Shown here: one piece after another, positions 1-6,580 of the stretch
Layout of the letters: every line of letters begins with the position of its first letter
Numbering within the stretch: the first letter of the stretch is position 1
Assembly (NCBI GenBank): GCA_937884915.1
Contig: CALAAN010000318.1
Coordinates: forward strand, 1 to 9,999
Direction: 5' to 3'
Origin: an uncultured Oscillibacter sp.
GTDB lineage: Bacteria > Bacillota > Clostridia > Oscillospirales > Oscillospiraceae
Length of the DNA: 9,999 nucleotides
Program-made: the position numbers and the translations under genes
Notes under the pieces: model-generated
What the model was told of the DNA's origin: nothing
The model's input: the letters and a program-made list of their open reading frames with translations, nothing else
Databases searched by the model: none

Positions 1-127
1 TCGCAAAACAGAACACCGTCGCAAGGAAGAACGGCACCGTCGGCAGCACCGGCAGCACAATGCCGACACAGCCGAGCGCGAGACACACACAGCCAAGAAT
101 CAGGAAGAAAAGGCGTTTCAGGTTCAT
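1..127 (-). CDS. DUF454 (YbaN-like) inner-membrane protein, N-terminal part only
   Basis: Only the first 42 codons are in the window; the gene runs off the left edge. The visible protein begins MNLKRLFFLILG, continues with a hydrophobic segment at about residues 6-26, then a Leu/Pro-rich turn (VLPVLPTVPFF, residues 24-34) and a second hydrophobic stretch. The pattern of a short basic N-terminus, a glycine-bearing helix and LP-LPT-PF is the hallmark of the DUF454 family of small membrane proteins, which includes E. coli YbaN. Their biochemical function is unknown. The ATG shares four bases (ATGA, 124-127) with the stop of the upstream ygbA-like gene, so the two are very likely translationally coupled. 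A purine-rich GGAGAGAG sequence lies a few bases before the start, inside the end of the upstream gene. The family call is fairly sure despite truncation. Confidence 0.8.
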   Translation of the reverse strand, partial: MNLKRLFFLILGCVCLALGCVGIVLPVLPTVPFFLATVFCFA

Positions 128-468
128 CGGTTCTCTCTCTCCATTCTCTTTTTCTCGCGTTTCGTCTCCACCAAGTGGCGGATAGCTGCGACGGGGTGAT
201 AGAAGATCATCCGCGGGCCGGAAAAGCGCATCACGGCGCAAATTTTCTCGCGCATATCGGGTTTATAGCAGTGGACGCGGCAGTTGGCGCAGAAGGTCTT
301 CGTCTCCATGAACGGGCAGTGCTCTGACCGCGCGCGGGCGTAGTCGTTCAGCGCCGCGCACTCGGGGCAGAGCGCGCCCTTTGTGTGGTGATTGCGGCGG
401 CAGTAGAGGGCGATCATCTGCGAGACCATTTTCTTTTCGCGCTCGCGCTTGGTTTCGACGCTCGCCAT
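124..468 (-). CDS. ygbA: YgbA-family 'nitrous oxide-stimulated promoter' protein
   Basis: This 114-residue protein matches from memory the family to which E. coli YgbA belongs, named for an NO-responsive promoter. The diagnostic block is at residues 60-92: a CxxC-x3-CYKP cysteine cluster (C60, C63, C67), then MRFSGPRM (80-87) and a His-Pro pair (91-92), followed by a conserved H98-L99. Further cysteines at 23, 34, 37, 51 and 77 make eight in all, compatible with metal or Fe-S binding or thiol chemistry, though no ligand is proven. In enterobacteria ygbA belongs to the NsrR nitrosative-stress regulon. The ATG overlaps the upstream CydC-like stop by one base (TGATG), and a GGGAGG ribosome binding site (477-482) sits 8 bases upstream within that gene's end. 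The tail is highly charged (Lys/Arg/Glu). Family assignment is strong; molecular function is not established. Confidence 0.85.
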   Translation of the reverse strand: MASVETKREREKKMVSQMIALYCRRNHHTKGALCPECAALNDYARARSEHCPFMETKTFCANCRVHCYKPDMREKICAVMRFSGPRMIFYHPVAAIRHLVETKREKKRMERENR

Positions 469-2126
469 CAGCTCATCCTCCCGTGCTCGACGGAGTAGAC
501 CGTGTCGGCGATACGCATGGTCGACGCGCGGTGCGACACGAGCACGACGGTCTTGCCCGCGCGCTGCTCGTGCAGCGATTTTAAGATGACCGCTTCATTC
601 AAGCTGTCGAGATTGCTCGTCGGCTCGTCAAGGAGCATCAACGGCGCGTCGTGCAGAAAGGCGCGAGCCAAGCCGAGGCGCTGGCGCTCGCCGCCGGAGA
701 GCGTGTCGCCGAGCTCGCCGACCGGCGTGTCGTAGCCCTGCGGCAGCGTCATGATAAAGTCGTGCACGGCGGCCTTTTGGCAGGCCGCGACGATCTCGTC
801 GTCTGTCGCGTCGAGCTTGGCAATACGGAGGTTATTTTTGATGCTGTCATGGAAGAGATGCGTCTCCTGCGTGACGAAGCTCTCCATCTCGCGCAGATTC
901 CCCGTGTTGACGCGGGAAACGTCGGTGTCCGACAGGCGGACGTGCCCCTTCTGCACGTCCCAGAAGCGCATCAGAAGCTTCAGCAGCGTCGACTTGCCGC
1001 TGCCGCTGCGGCCCACAATGCCGACGACGCTCCCCTCGGGGAAGCGGACGGAGACATCGGAGAGAATGTCCTCCCCGCCGTAGGAAAACGTGACGTGCTC
1101 GGCCTCCGCGCCGGTGAACTCAACTTCCGGCTGGCCGGTGACCTCGTCGACGACGGGTGCTTCGTCCAGAATATCGAGCACGCGGTTGCCTGCGGCGAAG
1201 GTGTTTTGCAGCGTGGAGCCGAGGTTCGCGAGCGCGACCGTCGGGCCAAACGACGAGAACAGCGCAAGAACCGCGATCAGCGCGCCGTCGAACGTCAGCG
1301 CTCCGCGCTGCACCAGCGCTGCGGAAGAAAACAGCATCATAAGGTCAAAGAGCAAAATGGCCGTGTTCGTGATGCCCATGTTCTGCCCCGTGAGGCGCTT
1401 GAGCTTGGCTTCGTCTTTAGAGAGCGCGTCGGTGCGCGCGTCTATCTCGGCGCGGCGGGCAGCGCCGCGGTCATACTGGATGGTCTCGTTCAGACCGCGC
1501 AGACTGTCGAGCACTAAGGCCGACAGCGCGCCCGCTTCCGTGCGAAAGCGCATCCCCGTGTCGCCCGAGCGGCGGGACGTGATGAGCGGGATGACGATGC
1601 CGACACAGACGTAAGCCGCGAGCGCCAGAAGGCCGAGCAGCGCGTGATAATGCCCGATGAACAGGCACATGATGAGCGTGAACAGCGCCGCGATGGCCGC
1701 GGGCGAGATCGTGTGCGCGTAGAAGACCTCAAGCAGCTCAATGTCCGACGTGATGACGGAGATGAGGTCGCCGCGGTCGCGGCCCTCGAGCTTCGCAGGG
1801 CAGAGCCGGCGCAGCGCGCGGAAGACCTTGTCGCGAATGAGCGCGAGCAGCTTGAAGGCGATGAAGTGGTTGCAGGACTGCTCGGCGTAGCGGAAAATGC
1901 CGCGCACGAATGCAAAGAGCAGCTCACAGATGAACGTCGTCTTGAGCGCGACAGGCGCGGAAAATCCAAGCAGGTCGAGCACGGCAAAGCCGCCGAAGAT
2001 CGTGATGAACGCAGCGCAGAGGTGCCCGACAAGGCCCATCAAAATCGCGAGCACCATGTAACCGCTCAGGGGCTTGACAAGCCCGATGAGCCGCGCCATG
2101 ACAGTAAAACCGCTTCTTCTTTTCAT
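468..2126 (-). CDS. cydC: CydC-like ABC exporter half-transporter (permease-ATPase fusion)
   Basis: A 552-residue type-I ABC exporter half-unit. The N-terminal membrane domain (about residues 20-310) has several hydrophobic helices. It contains the CydC-like stretch FRYAEQSCNHFIAFKLL (78-94), followed by a cytoplasmic loop with GDLISVITSDIE (119-130). The C-terminal ATPase has Walker A GRSGSGKST (372-380), Q-loop Q420, signature LSGGE (476-480), Walker B LMLLDE (496-501) and H-loop H532, so it appears catalytically complete. CydDC in E. coli is a heterodimer linked to export of cysteine/glutathione and, more recently, to heme handling needed for cytochrome bd. In Clostridia without visible cydAB the substrate is uncertain. 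The start at 2126 is chosen because its ATGA overlaps the stop of the CydD-like gene and a GAGGGGG sequence lies upstream; an in-frame start at 2174 would add 16 unconserved residues inside the preceding gene. Confidence 0.85.
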   Translation of the reverse strand: MKRRSGFTVMARLIGLVKPLSGYMVLAILMGLVGHLCAAFITIFGGFAVLDLLGFSAPVALKTTFICELLFAFVRGIFRYAEQSCNHFIAFKLLALIRDKVFRALRRLCPAKLEGRDRGDLISVITSDIELLEVFYAHTISPAAIAALFTLIMCLFIGHYHALLGLLALAAYVCVGIVIPLITSRRSGDTGMRFRTEAGALSALVLDSLRGLNETIQYDRGAARRAEIDARTDALSKDEAKLKRLTGQNMGITNTAILLFDLMMLFSSAALVQRGALTFDGALIAVLALFSSFGPTVALANLGSTLQNTFAAGNRVLDILDEAPVVDEVTGQPEVEFTGAEAEHVTFSYGGEDILSDVSVRFPEGSVVGIVGRSGSGKSTLLKLLMRFWDVQKGHVRLSDTDVSRVNTGNLREMESFVTQETHLFHDSIKNNLRIAKLDATDDEIVAACQKAAVHDFIMTLPQGYDTPVGELGDTLSGGERQRLGLARAFLHDAPLMLLDEPTSNLDSLNEAVILKSLHEQRAGKTVVLVSHRASTMRIADTVYSVEHGRMS

Positions 2127-3855
2127 TTCGCCGCCCCCTCTCCGTAGTGCTCCAGCGCCTGCTGGGCCGACCACAGCGCGGCGTAAGTGCCGCCCTGCTT
2201 CAAAAGTGCCTCATGCGTGCCGTGCTGGACGATATTGCCGCGCTCGAGCACATAAATTTCATCCGACGCCGTGACGTTCGCCAGGCGGTGCGAAATGAGC
2301 AGCACCGTCTTGCGTCCGGCGAGCGCGTGAATTTGCGCCATGATGTCGTTCTCACTCTCGACGTCGATGTTCGACGTCGCCTCGTCGAAGATGTACACGG
2401 GGCTGTCATGCAGCAGCGCGCGGGCGAGCGCAAGGCGCTGGCGCTGGCCGCCCGAAAGATTCTCGCCTCGCTCGGAAAGCATGGTGTCGAGCCCTGCCTC
2501 GCTTTTAAGAAAGTCCGCGAGTTTGACCTGCCTGAGCGTGCTCCAGAGTTCGTCGTCGCTTGCGTCGGGCCTGCCCATCAGCAGATTGTCGCGCACCGCG
2601 CCCTTGAAGAGATAGCTCTGGTGGCTGACGTAGGTGATGCGGCGCATCAGGCTCGCTTCCTCAATGTCGCGCAGCTCCGCGCCGCCGATGGTCACAGAGC
2701 CCATGTAGCCCTTGTTTCGGCCCATCAAAAGCGCGGAGATCGTCGACTTGCCGCAGCCCGACTCGCCGATGAGCGAGACGAATTTGCCCTGCGGGATGGT
2801 CAGGTCGACGCCGTGCAGAATTTCGCGCTCCGGCTCGTAGGAAAGTACAGGTCGCGGCAGACGATATCGCCCGCAGGACAGTCGACGCCGCCGTGCGCGG
2901 GCTCGGGCAGGTCGAGCAGGCGGAAAATTTTGTCGCTCGCCGCCATGCCGTTCATGGCGATGTGGAAAAACGAGCCGAGCTGGCGCATGGGGATGAAAAA
3001 ATCCGCCGCCAGCAGGATGATGAGCAGCGCGCCCGCGAGGTCGATCTTCCCCGCACGCAGCTGCGTCGCGGCCATGATGACGCCGAGCGCCGCGCCGCCG
3101 TAGGCGATGAGGTCCATGATCGTGATGGAGTTGAGCTGCATCGTGAGGACCTTCATCGTGATCTTGCGGAACTTTTCGGCTTCAACGTTCATCTCGTCGT
3201 TTTTGAAGGCGTCCGCCTGATAGATTTTCAAAGTCGTCAGACCCTGCAAATTTTCAAGAAATGTGTCGCCGAGCGCCGTGTACTGGCCCCAGTATTTGGA
3301 GAGCAGCTTCTTCGCCCACGTCTGCACCGCCGCGATGGCGACGGGGATGAGCGGCACGCAGACGAGCAGCACGACCGCCGCCGGCACGCTCACGAAGCAC
3401 AGCACGACAAACAGCGTCAGCGGTGCGAGCATCGCATAGAAAAACTGCGGCAGATACGCGCCGAAGTACGTTTCGAGCTGATCGACGCCCTCGACCGCGA
3501 CCTGCACGACCTCCGACGTTTTGACCTGCTCGGAATATGACGCGCCAAGGCGCAGGAGCTTGTCGTAGATCGCGCCGCGCAGCGTCTTTTTGACCGCCTT
3601 GGACGAAAGATAGCCCATGCGCGACGCGCCCACCGTGCAGCCGTAGCGCACGGCGACAGCAACGAGCGCGATCACGGCAGTCGTGATGATTTTTCTTTGT
3701 GTCACCCCGCCCGCGTACAGCGCGGCGAGCAGCGCCGTCACGGCGCTCATCATCACGATGTTCGCGCACAGCGAGCCCCATTGCAGCGCCACATTGCCCG
3801 CGATATAGCGTTTGCTCTCCGGCACGGTGCCGATGAGCCGTTTGTTGATCATCAT
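2123..3855 (-). pseudogene. cydD: CydD-like ABC half-transporter, disrupted by a one-base frameshift (or assembly error)
   Basis: Two reading frames make up one exporter half-unit. Frame one (3855 to about 2842) gives a CydD-like membrane domain: FGAYLPQFFYAMLAPLTLF (131-149), a loop with GDTFLENLQGLTTLK (196-210) and RQLGSFFHIAMNG (291-303). It reaches F338 at the start of the ATPase domain and then reads 13 aberrant residues to a stop at 2800. Frame two resumes at 2839 with YEPEREILHG and contains Walker A GESGCGKST, Q-loop SHQ, LSGGQ, Walker B VYIFDE and H-loop SHR before the stop at 2123. Adding one base in the run at 2840-2844 (TTTCC to TTTTCC on the coding strand) gives an unbroken 577-residue protein of normal length. 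As written, the first product lacks its ATPase. The likely partner is the intact CydC-like protein downstream (ATGA overlap). The start MM has an AAAGGCAGGG stretch upstream. Confidence 0.8.
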
Positions 3856-3905
3856 AAGAAAAGCCCTGCCTTTCGGTGGTCGTTCAGTTAGAGAGTGTGA
3901 ACCGC

Positions 3906-3921
3906 CGGTCGAAAACGACCG
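3906..3921. repeat. Perfect inverted repeat (6-4-6) in the leader of the CydDC-like operon
   Basis: CGGTCG-AAAA-CGACCG can form a six-pair hairpin with a four-base loop, 51 bases before the start codon at 3855. There is no following T-run, so it is not an intrinsic terminator. It may be an operator half-site pair or a leader hairpin; the role is unknown. Confidence 0.45.
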
Positions 3922-3936
3922 ACGGACACATGCATC

Positions 3937-3965
3937 AAGATATCATATCTGCCCCTGTTCCGCAA
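3937..3965 (-). promoter_or_regulatory. Candidate promoter for the CydDC-like/ygbA operon
   Basis: On the minus strand a TTGCGG (3960-3965) and a TATCTT (3937-3942) are separated by 17 bases, matching three and four of six positions of the sigma-A consensus. A TATGAT in the same stretch is an alternative -10 but lacks a good -35 at the right distance. The implied transcript would start near 3930, leaving a leader of about 75 bases. The proposal rests on sequence resemblance only. Confidence 0.35.
3938..3950. repeat. Perfect inverted repeat (6-1-6) over the proposed -10 region
   Basis: AGATAT-C-ATATCT reads identically on both strands apart from the central base. It overlaps the proposed -10 of the CydDC-like operon, a typical place for a repressor operator. 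I cannot match it to a named regulator; it is not a clear NsrR, Rex or Fur box. Confidence 0.45.
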
Positions 3966-4113
3966 GCAGAAAATGCAGGAAACGTGCGCATACAAGAGAC
4001 AATGCGCCTCTTTCGCCAATTTTAATTAAAAAAGAAAAGCCGTAGCAATTTGCCGGTTTCTCCCGTTCAAGTTCAACCGCCTTTACTGTTGGCAAAAAGC
4101 GGCAATGTGAAAT

Positions 4114-4124
4114 GCATATTATGC
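4114..4124. repeat. Perfect inverted repeat (5-1-5) at the -35 region of the exonuclease gene
   Basis: GCATA-T-TATGC lies just upstream of, and touching, the proposed -35 of the plus-strand promoter. Short palindromes of this kind can occur by chance in AT-richer intergenic DNA, so an operator role is only a possibility. Confidence 0.3.
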
Positions 4125-4153
4125 TGCCATTTCCCCCGCTTCTGTGCTATACT
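4124..4153 (+). promoter_or_regulatory. Extended -10 promoter for the exonuclease-like gene
   Basis: TGC-TATACT (4145-4153) is an extended -10 element with five of six -10 bases matching the consensus. A CTGCCA (4124-4129, four of six to TTGACA) stands 18 bases upstream. Transcription would begin near 4160, giving a leader of about 26 bases before the ATG at 4186. Confidence 0.6.
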
Positions 4154-4175
4154 GGGAGCAAACCACGTGCAGGAC

Positions 4176-4180
4176 AGGAG
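4176..4180 (+). promoter_or_regulatory. Ribosome binding site fixing the start of the exonuclease-like gene
   Basis: AGGAG ends five bases before the ATG at 4186. It selects this start over the in-frame ATG at 4144, which lies within the promoter and adds 14 residues before the catalytic motif. Confidence 0.75.
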
Positions 4181-4185
4181 AATCC

Positions 4186-5148
4186 ATGATCGTTTTCGAT
4201 TTGGAGTGGAATCAGGGCCGCGGGGCCGATTCTCTCGAAGAAATCATTCAAATCGGCGCCGTGCAGCTTGATCGGCTCGGCGGCCGCATCACCGGCAGCT
4301 TCAACGTATACATAAGGCCGTGTATCCATTCGCGGCTTTCCGTCGGCGCAAAGCGCCTGCCGGCTCTTGCCCTTTCTATGAACGCAAACGCGGATTTCCC
4401 GTCTGCATATCAAGACTTTCTTAACTGGTGCGGCGATGACGACGTCTTCGCCGCATGGGGTTCTCAGGATCTCCACGTGCTGGAGAAGAACGTCGCCCAT
4501 TGGGGCCTGCCAGTCCCCCTCGTTTCAGAGCAATTCGATCTTCAGGAAGCCTTTGGCCGGACGGTCGGTACCAACCGCCGCATTGCCCTTGAACGCGCCG
4601 TTTCTTATTGCGGTATTCCCGATGTTTTCTCCTACCACAATGCGCTTTCCGACGCATTATACGCCGCGCTGGTCGGTGAGCACATCGCCGCGGACGCGCT
4701 CTACGCTCCGCCTGCACCGCCAAAACGTGCTCCCAAAAAGCTCGCCTTTGCCGAGTCACTGCCGAAAAAGGCAGCTGCGCCACTGCGCATCACGTTTCCC
4801 GAGCGAAACTACGCGCTCGACAACCTCAAGCTGCGGCGGTTCACCTGTCCGCGCTGCGGCGCACCGCTCTCGCTCGCGCATTGGTTTTTCTTCGATGAGC
4901 AGACTTATTACGGCTATTTTTCGTGTCATGCACACGGGCGCTTTTTCTGCCGCATGCGGCTCAAACAGCTTGAAAATCATAGCTGGCAGGCCGAGCGCAG
5001 GATCTTTGCGCCATCAAGCGAGGACCTCGACGCCTTCTATGCCGCACGGCGGAACGAACCCCATCACTGCAAAAAGTCGAGCCGCCGCAAGAAAAAGCAG
5101 TACTGGTATTTTCGCAATCGTCCCACCCCAGCGGCGAAGTCCCGCTGA
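4186..5148 (+). CDS. DEDDh 3'-5' exonuclease domain protein with C-terminal cysteine-rich (zinc ribbon-like) region
   Basis: This 320-residue protein has two parts. Residues 1-165 form a DnaQ/ERI1-like exonuclease fold: ExoI motif VFDLEW with D5 and E7, the EEIIQIGAVQLD strand-turn (18-29), an ExoII-type aspartate in WGSQDLHVLE (D95), and ExoIII YHNALSDALYA with H151 and D156. All acidic residues for two-metal hydrolysis of nucleic acid ends are present. A proline/lysine-rich linker (about 175-200) leads to a region with CPRC (221-224) and SCHAHGRFFC (C247, H248, H250, C255), which could bind one zinc, and a very basic tail (297-320). The extra region may contact nucleic acid; whether the substrate is DNA or RNA cannot be told. 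It is monocistronic with its own promoter, oriented opposite to both flanking operons and convergent with cobC. No more specific gene name is recognised. Confidence 0.75.
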   Translation: MIVFDLEWNQGRGADSLEEIIQIGAVQLDRLGGRITGSFNVYIRPCIHSRLSVGAKRLPALALSMNANADFPSAYQDFLNWCGDDDVFAAWGSQDLHVLEKNVAHWGLPVPLVSEQFDLQEAFGRTVGTNRRIALERAVSYCGIPDVFSYHNALSDALYAALVGEHIAADALYAPPAPPKRAPKKLAFAESLPKKAAAPLRITFPERNYALDNLKLRRFTCPRCGAPLSLAHWFFFDEQTYYGYFSCHAHGRFFCRMRLKQLENHSWQAERRIFAPSSEDLDAFYAARRNEPHHCKKSSRRKKKQYWYFRNRPTPAAKSR

Positions 5149-5194
5149 CGCGCCGGCAGCGCAGCGGCAACTGCCAAATCTTTCGCAAAAATGT

Positions 5195-5237
5195 AAAATG
5201 ACCGGCCCGCGCCAAATTGGCGCGGGTCGGTCATTTT
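5195..5237. terminator. Bidirectional intrinsic terminator between the exonuclease-like gene and cobC
   Basis: A 19-base-pair stem (5195-5213 with 5219-5237, one G-T wobble, loop AAATT) is rich in GC at its top. It is flanked by T-runs on both strands: TTTTT at 5234-5238 on plus and TTTTACATTTTT on minus. It lies 46 bases after the plus-strand stop and 15 bases after the cobC stop, so it can end both transcripts. Confidence 0.9.
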
Positions 5238-5252
5238 TGATCTGGTGAAATT

Positions 5253-5822
5253 TCAGCCGACGTTTTTGACGGTCAGGACATGCCCATCATACGCGCAGGC
5301 AAGGCACGCGCCGTTTCCGATGTGGTAGGCGTAAAAGTCCCTCTTCGGGCGCGCGTAGGCTTCCAGAATCGCCATGATGACGCCGCCGTGGACGACGAAA
5401 CCCACGCGCGAGCCGTCCGGCACGGTTCGGATCGTCTCTGCAAACGCCTTGCAGCAGCGCATTTTGAAGTCCGCTACACTCTCGCCCTCAGGGATGGGCG
5501 TCAGGCACATCGCGTCGACCCACGCCTGATAGGCGGGGTCGCCCGAGAGCTCGTCCGCGGACTTCCCCTCAAAGCGGCCAAAGTCCGTCTCGGCAAGGCC
5601 GTCCACAACGGTATAGGACATCTCCGGAAAAAGAATCCCCGCCGTCTGCCGCGTGCGCAGCAGCGGACTGACGAACAATTTGTCGACCGAAAGTCCCCGC
5701 TTTCGCAGCGCTTCGACCTGAGCGACGCCCGCCTCACACAGCGGCTCGTCCGTGCGTCCGATGTAGCGGCGGTGCAGATTTCCCTCCGTCGCGCCGTGGC
5801 GGATGAAGAAAATGTCGATCAC
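5253..5822 (-). CDS. cobC: Histidine phosphatase, probable alpha-ribazole-5'-phosphate phosphatase CobC
   Basis: A 189-residue member of the histidine phosphatase (phosphoglycerate mutase-like) superfamily. The phosphate pocket is complete: FIRHG with R8 and catalytic H9, SPLLRTRQT with R56, the acid/base region LAETDFGRFEG with E78, and the second histidine in VVHGG (H145). In the nucleotide-loop pathway CobC removes the 5'-phosphate from alpha-ribazole phosphate or adenosylcobalamin phosphate. The family is broad, so the specific role rests on position: it is the last gene of the cob operon and follows cobS directly. The start is a GTG sharing four bases (GTGA, 5819-5822) with the cobS stop; AGAGGA lies five bases upstream. 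The first residues, IDIFFIRHG, are the family's first beta strand, which supports this start. Confidence 0.85.
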   Translation of the reverse strand: MIDIFFIRHGATEGNLHRRYIGRTDEPLCEAGVAQVEALRKRGLSVDKLFVSPLLRTRQTAGILFPEMSYTVVDGLAETDFGRFEGKSADELSGDPAYQAWVDAMCLTPIPEGESVADFKMRCCKAFAETIRTVPDGSRVGFVVHGGVIMAILEAYARPKRDFYAYHIGNGACLACAYDGHVLTVKNVG

Positions 5823-6580
5823 AGCAGTCCTCTGATCCAGATGCCGACCAGGCCGCAGAGCTCGCAGAGCTGCAAAAAGAAGCCCGACGTGTCCCCCGTC
5901 ACGCCGCTGAACTGCGCCAGAGCGAATCTGCGATACGCTATCGCAGAAACCACCTCAAACGCCGCCGCCATCCCGCCGACCGCGGGAGACATCCACACCG
6001 TCCCCGCCGCGGCGGCAAGGCCGACGAGCGCAAGCGCAGTCGTCGCCGTGCGGCGCTGGACGCCGCTTGTGAAGGCGCAGAGCATGCCGGACTTCCGCGC
6101 GTTCGGCAGATTCACCGCGCACAGGCCCGACAGCGCGCGGGAGAGCACAAACAGCGGGCAGAGCAGCAAAATATGCCCCGCCGCGAACACCTCGTAGGCA
6201 AAGCCCGCATAGGCGAACAGGTACACGCCGCCGTAGATCACCGCGAACGCGCCGCAGTTGGCGTCTTTCATGATCGCGAGCTTTTTTTCGCGCGTCTGGT
6301 GCGACGAGAGCGCGTCCACCGTGTCGAGATAGCCGTCCATGTGGATGCCGCCCGTCACCAAAATCGGCAGGCACGCCGCGACCGCCGCGAACAGCACGCC
6401 GCTCATGTTTGTTGCCTGCGCAATTACGGTCCACAGCCAGAGTGCCGCGCCGCAGAGGACGCCCACCGCGGGAAAAAAACAGATCGCGTAGCGCATATTT
6501 TTTTCGTTCCACTCAAACTGCGGAACGGGCACCGCGCTGTAGGTCGACAGCGCGATCAGAAGCGATTCAAACAATCTCAT
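5819..6580 (-). CDS. cobS: Adenosylcobinamide-GDP ribazoletransferase (cobalamin synthase) CobS
   Basis: A 253-residue polytopic membrane enzyme that joins adenosylcobinamide-GDP to alpha-ribazole (or its phosphate), the step that assembles the complete coenzyme. The signature block is GGIHMDGYLDTVDAL (77-91), whose acidic residues are expected to hold magnesium, followed by the conserved MKD (104-106) and G110. A second family motif, GVTGDTSGF, is at 226-234. Hydrophobic helices lie at about 34-56, 62-78, 112-135, 137-155, 180-200 and 236-252. The length is usual for the family. The start at 6580 is chosen for the AAGGGAG ribosome binding site six bases upstream (6587-6593) and the conserved N-terminus RLFESLLIALSTYSAVPVP; an in-frame start at 6613 would add 11 unconserved residues. 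The gene overlaps the end of cobU by 14 bases. Confidence 0.93.
   Translation of the reverse strand: MRLFESLLIALSTYSAVPVPQFEWNEKNMRYAICFFPAVGVLCGAALWLWTVIAQATNMSGVLFAAVAACLPILVTGGIHMDGYLDTVDALSSHQTREKKLAIMKDANCGAFAVIYGGVYLFAYAGFAYEVFAAGHILLLCPLFVLSRALSGLCAVNLPNARKSGMLCAFTSGVQRRTATTALALVGLAAAAGTVWMSPAVGGMAAAFEVVSAIAYRRFALAQFSGVTGDTSGFFLQLCELCGLVGIWIRGLL

Larger units (their letters stand above)
3856..4185. other. Divergent intergenic region
   Basis: This 330-base stretch separates the minus-strand CydDC-like operon from the plus-strand exonuclease-like gene. No convincing gene is seen on either strand. It is more AT-rich than its surroundings, especially around 4020-4035, where a 12-base palindrome TTTTAATTAAAA (4020-4031) leads into an A-rich run. 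It also holds the candidate promoters and inverted repeats listed separately. Confidence 0.7.

Noticed and set aside
651..1517. Plus-strand open frame of 288 codons
   Set aside because: Mirror frame of the CydC-like gene; its composition (Arg/Ala/Val-rich) is typical of an antisense shadow.
2800..2845. Programmed ribosomal frameshifting to join the two CydD-like frames
   Set aside because: No convincing slippery heptamer, internal Shine-Dalgarno stimulator or downstream hairpin was seen, and related transporters are not known to use it; a lost base is simpler.
2147..3103. Long open frame of 318 codons on the plus strand
   Set aside because: It lies antisense to the CydD-like gene, whose domains and motifs are clear; long opposite-strand frames are expected in GC-rich coding DNA and the translation shows no family features.
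3906..3921. Hairpin considered as an intrinsic terminator or attenuator
   Set aside because: No T-run follows on either strand and the stem is only six pairs; kept as an inverted repeat only.
3938..3950. NsrR, Rex or Fur operator
   Set aside because: The palindrome does not match the consensus of these regulators well enough to name one, despite the attractive link with a YgbA-family gene.
5280..6197. Long open frame of 305 codons on the plus strand
   Set aside because: Antisense to cobC and cobS, both with full catalytic motifs; no recognisable domain and no ribosome binding site of note.
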